Source: Garcia nutans
Lineage: Eukaryota > Streptophyta > Magnoliopsida > Malpighiales > Euphorbiaceae
Direction: 5' to 3'
Length of the DNA stretch: 64,000 nucleotides
Assembly (NCBI GenBank): GCA_947685225.1
Contig: CANTUV010000015.1
Coordinates: forward strand, 2,232,001-2,296,000
Within the stretch, counting starts at the first letter, position 1, and each line of letters opens with the position of its first letter. The notes beneath the pieces are model-generated. The model had not been told where the DNA came from and searched no databases. It worked only from the letters and a program-made list of their open reading frames with translations. Made by a program: the position numbers and the translations under genes. Shown here piece by piece: positions 56,980 through 64,000 of the stretch.

Positions 56980-59447
56980 CTCAATGAACTTTCCTTAGCT
57001 TGAATGTTGCTTTTCAATCTTACTTTCTTTAATATTTTGGAACTATTGTGTTTTTCAAATTAAATTTGTTTGAATAAATTATTTTTATCATAAATTTTTA
57101 TTGGTCTTTGTTCATTTTGATGCTCAACCAATGAGGAATTAGCTTGATGTTTATAAATTAATGTGTCTATGCATCATGACTCGAATGACTTTACTAGATG
57201 AGGGAATTGCTCTATAGCATTGAGTTGTGTATGCTTACTTAGAGAGGGCTCCTGCATAATTACCTTTGTCTAGGCCTAGTCAGTCTTAGAACATGCTTTG
57301 ACAAACTTTCGAGGTGAAATTGAACTCTGCTTATTTAAGGGAGAGATGATCTAGGCATTGTTTGATTAGCCAACAACTAGTATCCACCCAATTAAATATC
57401 AATCCTTAGTTGTCCCTTTGAGCCTTCATAAAATTTTAGTTTTCTTTTCATTGGCATTTAACCTCAATAACCTACCCTGAGCTGTTGTGATACTTTTGAC
57501 AAGTCTTATGATCACAAAGGTGAGAAGGCAAGAAGATCAAAGAAATAAATGAATAGTCAAGACTATGAAGATAGTTGAAGTTCTCAAGACCATAAGGGTA
57601 GTTTATGTTTTCAAGACCATAAGGATAGTTGATGTTCTCAAAACCTTAAGGGTAGTTGAAGTTCCCTTAATGTCTCCAATATATCAAGACAACATCAACA
57701 TTAGAGTAACAAATGATTTATCCCTGTTAAAGAAGATTTATGTTAATCCACTCATCCATTATTGGAAGCCCAAGTTGGTACAAACAAGACATCTCTGTTT
57801 GAGCTAGACCAAAAAAAAAAGAGAGAAGAAAAGAAAGCAAGAGAAATGAGAGAAAAGAAAAAAAAAGAAGAAGAAAAGAAAAGGAAAAGTAAAGAAAAAG
57901 GAAAGAAAGGAAAAGAAAAGAAAAAAAGATAAAACCTAAAAAGGCAGTTCAGAAAACCGACTGAGTTCTCTTTTACCTAAAGCAGCAAAAGGCTTCCATA
58001 AGGATGGATTGACTTGAATTGGTCCCAACCCAGCCAAAGATTCTATCAAAATCAAAAGAAAAAGGGAAAGATCATCCAGTGCTTAAATGTTCTGTACTTG
58101 ACAGTCCTATAAGGAAGAAGGACAAAATGCTCAAAGAAAGGGAAGAGTAAGGAAAATAAAGAGAAAGAAAAGGGAAGAGTAAGAGAAATAAAGAAAAGGG
58201 AGAAGAAGAAAAGAAACGAATTTGGGTACCAAACTTTTTACAAGGGCAAAGACGGTTCCAATCAAGATCGATTAATGCCAAGAAGATATAAAAGGAATTT
58301 GGAGTCTAGCAAGATTACCTCCAAGCTGTCTAAAGTTTTAACAAGAAATTTGTAGTGTAAGGGTTTGTCCCTTGTGTCACATCAGCTCCAATCTCAAAAT
58401 AGCCTTCATTTAACCCATGTCCCTTATAGACCCCATTTCAAGCCTATCAAAGACCTGTTGATCTCTCTTGGTAGGTAGAGTCTATTAGTGGAGATAGTTT
58501 GGATAAGCATGCATATGAGATAGACAATATTTAAACTCAAATGAGACCTTTGGCCAAGTAATGTGTATGTGCCTATCTGAAGTGCAACAATTCTTGCTTA
58601 AATAGAATTGATTCCCGAGTTTAGTACGGTAACTAGGGTTGTCATGTTATAGATATGTTAATTTATCAAGTCCTGAGGTACATTGACATTGATTTGGCAA
58701 AACCAACATTTGATTTTAAAATCAAAATTCAAAAAATTCAAAAAATGTTTTGTCATACAAAGCCTTCAAGTTAAGGGAAGTATGTTGAACCCCCAAAGGA
58801 CACATTGGGCAAAGGAAATTATTATTGGCAAAGTTGTGAAGAAACTACCAACTGACATGCTGAGACATAGTTCAAAATGGATACATCCCTAACTCTGCTG
58901 CTTAGGGTCTCCACCACTCATGTTTTCAACATCTTGAAGATAAAATCCAAATGCAAAGCTTTTGATCATTTCAATGTGAGACTTGAACGAGTGACAAAAA
59001 GGAACCAATGAGAACACTTCTGCTAATCACCTCGGTCTGTGAGTCGATGGAACGACTGTAAGTATTATTCATGCATATCATGCATACATGAGCATATTAC
59101 ATCGCACTTTCTTGTCTTGTGTTGTCTATTCCTTGTCAAAATGAACAGCAAACACCCTGCGAAAGAAGATGTCAAATCAGGGGGGCATGAAAAGCCCATT
59201 GCTTGAGAAAGCTCCAGTAATTTTGCAAAGAGAAGAAGTACGTGCTTATGCGAAGAACTAGACAACAACAACGTCAATCAGAGTCCGCATAGAAAAATCA
59301 TTGGGGTGCAAGGAGAGGATATGGGGTCCAATTAAAAATAGCTAAATCTTTGCAAAAAGGAAGAACGAAAGAATGGAAAATTAGAACTCTCAAAAGAATG
59401 AAGGTGCAAAAGACAAAAGACCAATCCATCTAAAAGAGCTGAAGCCA
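56980..59447 (+). other. non-coding 3' region of Tat-2
   Basis: No protein domain. It holds a short repeat (57565-57665, units ending AAGRCCATAAGGRTAGTT), long purine-only tracts (57808-57935, 58120-58220) and a segment colinear with the 398-bp unit duplicated in Tat-1b. Confidence 0.75.
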
Positions 59448-60045
59448 GGGTGAAGACCCGTTCTTAAAGGATGAAGATCCACTTTTCAAGGGTGAAGACC
59501 CGATCTCAAAGGATGAAGATCCATTTTCGAGGGTGAAGGCCCGATCTCAAAGGATGAAGATCCACTTTTCAAGGGTGAAGACCCGATCTCAAAGGATGAA
59601 GATCCACTTTTCAAGGGTGAAGACCCGATCTCAAAGGATGAAGATCCATTTTCAAGGGTGAAGGCCCGATCTCAAAGGATGAAGATCCACTTTTCAAGGG
59701 TGAAGACCCGATCTCAAAGGATGAAGATCCATTTTCAAGGGTGAAGGCCCGATCTCAAAGGATGAAGATCCACTTTTCAAGGGTGAAGACCCGATCTCAA
59801 AGGATGAAGATCCGATCTCAAAGGATGAAGATCCACTTTTCAAGGGTGAAGACCCGATCTCAAAGGATGAAGATTCGATCTCAAAGGATGAAGATCCATT
59901 TTCAAGGATGAAGACCCGATCTCAAAGGATGAAGATCCATTTTCAAGGGTGAAGACCCAATCTCAAAGGATGAAGATCCATTTTTAAGGGTGAAGACCCG
60001 ATCTTAAAGGGTGAAGATCCATTTTGATGGTGAAGAATCACAATG
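59448..60045 (+). repeat. GAAG-loop array I of Tat-2
   Basis: Tandem units of about 38 bp alternating GGGTGAAGACCC and GGATGAAGATCC, separated by CGATCTCAAA and ACTTTTCAA spacers. Each half-unit is a 4-bp inverted repeat around GAAG. Some units carry GGTGAAGGCCC, weakening one pair. Confidence 0.9.
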
Positions 60046-60106
60046 CATAAAACAGCCAGAGCAGTCAGACTTCTCAAATGATAAAAGGTTAGTCAAATTC
60101 ATTCTC

Positions 60107-61145
60107 GGGTCCAAGTACCCAATCTTGGGTCCAAGTACCCAAATCAAAACAATTTAGGGCCGAATATCCCAATACAGTTAGGATCGAGTATCCCAACCCA
60201 GTTTAGGATCGAGTGTCCAAATCCAGTTAGGATTGAGTATCCAAATCCAATTTAGGATCGAGTATCCAAATCTCTCGGGTCCAGAACCCAAATTTTCCTT
60301 AGGTCCAGAACCTAGAATTATTCTTGAGTCTAGAACTCGAACCGGGTCCAGAACCCAGATTTTTCTTAGGTCTAGAACCTAGAATTATTCATGAGTCCAA
60401 AACTCGAACCGGGTCCAGAACCCAGATTTTTCTTAGGTCCAGAACCTAGAATTATTCATGAGTCCAGAACTCGAACCGGGTCCAGAACCCAAATTTTCCT
60501 TAGGTCCAGAACCTAGAATTATCCTTGAGTCCAGAACTCGAACCGGGTCCAGAACCCAAATTTTCCTTAGGTCCAGAACCTAGAATTATCCTTGAGTCCA
60601 GAACTCGAACCGGGTCCAGAACCCAGATTTTCCTTAGGTCCAGAACCTAGAATTATTCTTGAGTCCAGAACTCGAATCGGGTCCAGAACCCAAATTTTCT
60701 TTAGGTTGAGAACCTAGAATTATCCTTGAGTCCAGAACTCGAAGTGGGTCCAGAATCCAAATTTTCCTTAGGTCCAGAACATAGAATCATCCTTGAGTCC
60801 AGAACTCGAACAGGGTCCAGAACCTAAATTTTCCTTAGGTCCAGAACCTAGAATTTTTCTCGGGTCCAGAATCCAAATTTTCCTTAGGTCCAGAACCTAG
60901 AATTGTCCTTGAGTCCAGAACTCGAACCGGGTCCATAACCCAAATTTTCCTTAGGTCCAGAACCTAAAATTATCCTTGAGTCCAGAACTCGAATCCGGGT
61001 CCAGAACCCAAATTTTTCTTAGGTCCCGAACCTAGAAATATCCTCGAGTCCAGAACTCGAATCTGGGTCCGGAACCCAAATTTGCCTTGGGTCTAGAACC
61101 TATAACCATCCATGAGTCCAGAACTCAAATTGGGTCCAAGTACCC
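60107..61145 (+). repeat. palindrome array II of Tat-2
   Basis: It starts with GGGTCCAAGTACCC and GGATCGAGTATCC units, then about fifteen higher-order units of about 62 bp. Each contains GGGTCCAGAACCC, AGGTCCAGAACCT and GAGTCCAGAACTC, and the array ends again with GGGTCCAAGTACCC. All share a purine/pyrimidine-constant centre and matched arms. Confidence 0.9.
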
Positions 61146-61217
61146 AAAACAAGTCGCCATTTTAAAAATTAAGTCTTTTTGCTTTTCACTCTCTTTCACT
61201 AAGGTTTCAGATCATTC

Positions 61218-61232
61218 AAGCAGGGGGCAAAT
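61218..61232 (+). promoter_or_regulatory. polypurine tract of Tat-2
   Basis: AAGCAGGGGGCAAAT directly before the 3' LTR start. Confidence 0.8.
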
Positions 61233-63090
61233 TGTAAACCCTTAATTTTTGACCCAATCCGATCTAATATGTTTTATTTAGCCCAAAATGATTTTTGTTG
61301 TCTAATTGGTCCAAAATAATTTTAATTAAAAAGTTTTTGCTTTATTATCTAATTTTTATTAATAAAAAAAAATAAAAATAAAAATCGGAGTTGGAAAAAA
61401 ATCGGCAGCGAAAAACAGTCGCACTGGCCCGAGGAAGTTTTGCCCCGTAGGAAAATCCTGCTGGCAAAACCTTCGCCCGCAGGCCCAATCGTTCGCCTGC
61501 AGGAATTTCCTGCGGGCGAACTATTTTGCCAGCAGAAAATTCCTGCGGGCTGGCACGCCCACTGGCCCTAGTCACGGGCCCGGCTGCAGCAATTTTTGCC
61601 AGCGCAAAAATTTTTCGACGATAATTTTTTGAAACCTAATCAAATTAGGTTTTAATTTTTTTTTAGTATTATTACTTGCTGTGTATAATTAGGAATAAAC
61701 AACCTAAAACCATTATAAATAAGGACCAATAGAACCAAATTGAGGGGGCCGAGAGGAAGAAAAAAGAGGCAGTAGCTTGATTTTTTGAATCCAAATCAGT
61801 GAAGGAAAAGGGAAACTCAATTCAAGTGATTTTTAAAAGCAGCAGCAGCACGAATTAAGCAATTCCATGATTAAAACACTAATACATTACTTTATTTTCC
61901 AAAAAGACTTAAAATTATTATTTTTTGCTTCTTCAAAAGTCTCAAAACCCTAATTGAACAAATTCTTTAACAAAACCAAAACTTGATTCTGTTTCTTTCA
62001 AATTTTTCAAATAAGTTCTATTTCATTCAAAAAGTCTTCAAAAACATCTTTTCTACTTATAAAAACTTCAATCCGTGTGTTTAAATTCATAAAACCTCAT
62101 GAAATCATCAAATTGTTTTTTTAAACCCTAATTCAACAAATCACCCGAGAACCCTAATTTTAAAGCATAAAACCCTAATTCAACTTTTAAACCTAAAACA
62201 GTAAACCCTCAACCTTTTAAAACATAAAACCCTAATCTATTTTAATTCCATAAAAAGTCACAGTAGCTTAACTTTAGAATTTCCAAAACCTTAACGCATG
62301 AGATAAAGAACCCTAAATGGAAATAGTAGCTATACTTGAACTTTTATTTGCTTTATTCAATTCCATTATGCTTTGTTTTATTTCTTATGCTTTAATTTAT
62401 TTGAATTCAATACTTGATTTATTTAATTTATCATGGATGGATGTTTATTTTATATCTTGATTAATAGCTTTGATGAATAATTTATTTATGATAAATGATT
62501 ATTTATTTTTATCAATTAATTTAGATTTCCAAAAGTTGTAAGAGGTATGTTTCCACTTGGTGGGTACCTCATTAGTTAAACATCATGTAATTTAATTTGC
62601 TTTTCTATTTTAGAACCTATGTAAAGGGCATGTTTCTACCTTTTGGTGGGTGTCCTATTTAGGCATGTGATGTAAGGACATGTTTCCATCCTTGGATGGG
62701 TGTCCATTTATTTGCTTTGTTTGGACATTGCTTTGATTTTAATATAATGATGCTTTCTTTTTATTGTGTGTAATATGGATAATGTTATTATACTTAAGAA
62801 TTTTATAATATTAAGACCTGTAAAGGAGGCCGATTCCAATGAACCGGGCGTTGTGGGGGTGCTGGGCCATTTCTCACCTTCCCCACACGTACCCAACTTT
62901 CCGAACCCATTAAGGGGTTGGGGATTCCTTAGGAATCGAGTCATCCACCCCTTTCTTTTTCCCGGCCCGTCCGGGTGGCGACTCCATTTTCTTCGGACTT
63001 AGGTCCGTGTTCTCTAAGGCCCCAAGCCTAAATAGTGCCGAAGTCGCAAAACCATTCCACCGGGAGTGGGGACAAAAATCCCCGCTCACA
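61233..63090 (+). repeat. 3' LTR of Tat-2
   Basis: 1858 bp, starting TGTAAACCC and ending GCTCACA. It is shorter than the 5' LTR mainly because about 180 bp after AAGCAATT (61865) are missing. The TATA box TATAAATAAGGA is intact at 61714-61725, unlike in the 5' LTR. One GC-rich palindrome is kept near 61497-61515. Confidence 0.92.
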
Positions 63091-63095
63091 CCATG

Positions 63096-63760
63096 ATTAA
63101 TTATTCTTAATATAAACTAGGCTCACAATTAATTTTTGATATTTCATAATTGACCTAAATAATTTGTAAGCTCTTTCAAAAGGTTATGAAAATAGTTTTG
63201 TTTCTAAGCCCATTGTAAAAAGATTTTAGAAAAAATTGATTTTGGGCTTTGTATTTGGGTCATGAGAAAAGAATTTTTGATTTGGTTTTTTAGAAAAGTT
63301 TTATGTCCAAAGACCATCTTGAAAAGTTTTGAAAATAGCTTTGGTCTTTTAGACTTTAAAGAAAAATTTATTTTCAGCCTACAATGTACTTAGGTCACAT
63401 TAGAAAAAAAAAAAAACAAACCAAATAAGCTATGATTTAAACCAAGATAAATTAACCATAGTCAAACAACAAGCATTTGGGGTAAAAACCTAAGGAAAGT
63501 AACTAGAAAAATTACATGAGCTTTAAAAAGGCTTAGGTTCCCATAGCAAGTATATACCAAAAAGGTACAAGGCTATGAGTGGTTATGCCATGCTTCATCT
63601 TCATACCTTGAGTGAAAGTATGGTATCCCTTACATAACACAACACGGGTAACACGGGTGTCCTAACTCACGCACACAATGCAATCTAAATGATGCAATGG
63701 ATAATATCATAATAAGAAATAATAAACTAATAAAAATACCAATGGAATCAACTTCTCTTA
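63096..63760 (-). other. PBS-proximal part of the Tat-3 leader
   Basis: Continues the leader interrupted at 52347; colinear with Tat-1b 15740-16422. The small upstream ORF of the family is broken here by small indels. Confidence 0.8.
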
Positions 63761-63778
63761 TCCCTAGTGGAGTTGCCA
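63761..63778 (-). promoter_or_regulatory. primer-binding site of Tat-3
   Basis: Element strand TGGCAACTCCACTAGGGA, two changes from the site of Tat-2, in line with Tat-3 being older. Confidence 0.75.
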
Positions 63779-63779
63779 C

Positions 63780-64000
63780 TGTGAGCGGGAATTTTTGCCC
63801 CCACTCCTGGTGGAATGGTTCTTGCTACTTCGGCACTGTTAGGCTCGGGGCCTTAGAGAACACGGGCCTAAGCTCGGAGAAAAATAGAGCCACCACCCGG
63901 ACAGGCCGGGAAAAAGAAAGGGGTGAATGACTCAATTCCAAAGAAATCTCCAACCCCCTAATGGGTTCAGAAAGTTGGATACGTGTGGAAAAGGTGAGAA
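63780..64000 (-). repeat. start of the 5' LTR of Tat-3 (cut by window end)
   Basis: 221 bp visible, the 3' end of the LTR. It shares diagnostic variants with the LTR at 18549-20540, which it should pair with. Confidence 0.82.

Larger units (their letters stand above)
52343..63095 (+). mobile_element. Tat-2: complete gag-only Tat-family element, TSD CCATG
   Basis: LTR 52348-54414, PBS 54416-54433, leader, gag 55279-56979, non-coding 3' region, arrays I and II, polypurine tract 61218-61232, LTR 61233-63090, flanked by CCATG at 52343-52347 and 63091-63095. No pol domain lies between gag and the arrays, so it is non-autonomous (TR-GAG type). It lies in the leader of Tat-3, an element of the same family in the opposite orientation. 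Confidence 0.93.
18549..64000 (-). mobile_element. Tat-3: autonomous-type Tat element, split by three insertions
   Basis: Segments in element order (right to left): 5' LTR 63780 onward; PBS 63761-63778; leader; gag about 52013-50600; protease, RT, RNase H and integrase start 50594-46877; integrase core 37849-37152; integrase end 25884-25673; non-coding 25672-24819; antisense DUF7745 and PMD genes; palindrome array; polypurine tract; 3' LTR 20540-18549. Insertions are the Tekay element, element C and Tat-2. Removing them leaves about 12 kb internal, a size usual for Tat/Ogre elements. The two LTR ends share variants (GGCACTGTTAGGC, GGGTTCAGAAAGTTGG) absent from Tat-1b, which supports pairing them. 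Confidence 0.82.

Noticed and set aside
59448..60045. Possible CRISPR-like array
   Set aside because: Regular repeats, but the intervening sequence is also repeated, there are no unique spacers, and the context is a plant retrotransposon.
1..64000. Host genes, tRNA or rRNA genes
   Set aside because: None recognised. Every stretch with coding character belongs to a retrotransposon or its cassette; tRNA-like matches are only primer-binding sites.

Overview
The window is plant nuclear DNA, most likely from a eudicot, and almost everything I can read in it is nested LTR retrotransposon. The evidence is Ty3/gypsy pol genes of the Tat/Ogre and chromovirus (Tekay/Del) types, LTRs of 2 to 3.5 kb, plant mobile domain (PMD) genes with plant-type introns, an AT-rich background and TATA boxes of plant form. 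I find no host single-copy gene, tRNA, rRNA or CRISPR array. The species cannot be told from the sequence.

Layout, left to right. (1) 1-4554: the 5' part of a minus-strand Tat-family element, Tat-1a (broken gag, leader, primer-binding site, LTR), inserted in (2) 4555-5922, the 3' part of a plus-strand Tekay-type LTR. That LTR is itself inserted in (3) element D, 5923-about 10121, the 3' end of a plus-strand Tat-type element. D carries two genes antisense to itself (DUF7745-like and PMD), a tandem array of small palindromes, a polypurine tract and a 70-bp LTR stub. (4) About 10122-18536: minus-strand Tat-1b, gag-only, with its 3' LTR lost. (5) 18549 to beyond 64000: Tat-3, an old minus-strand Tat element carrying gag, protease, RT, two RNase H-like regions and integrase, plus the same antisense PMD and DUF7745 pair. 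Three younger elements split it: a Tekay chromovirus (25890-37146, TSD CATTA, with a hAT-like MITE in its first LTR), a non-coding LARD-type element C (37850-46876, nearly identical LTRs), and Tat-2 (52348-63090, TSD CCATG), a plus-strand gag-only element.

How the parts relate. Tat-3 and D look like autonomous-type elements. Tat-1a, Tat-1b and Tat-2 share leader, primer-binding site, gag and LTR design with Tat-3. Tat-1b and Tat-2 run from gag to their 3' arrays with no pol, so they could only have moved with proteins from a Tat-3-like partner; Tat-1a is cut before that region. Element C shares LTR boxes, primer-binding site and polypurine tract type with the Tekay element and is probably its parasite. 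Every coding region seen is broken by stops or frameshifts.

Most worth pursuing: (a) the antisense PMD plus DUF7745 cassette, present in the same position and orientation in two Tat elements, with introns and TATA boxes of its own; (b) the 3' tandem arrays, whose units are mini-palindromes with a constant centre and arms that change together (GGGT/ACCC, AGGT/ACCT, GAGT/ACTC, AAGT/ACTT, GGAT/ATCC). All calls come from reading by eye; no alignment or database search was run.
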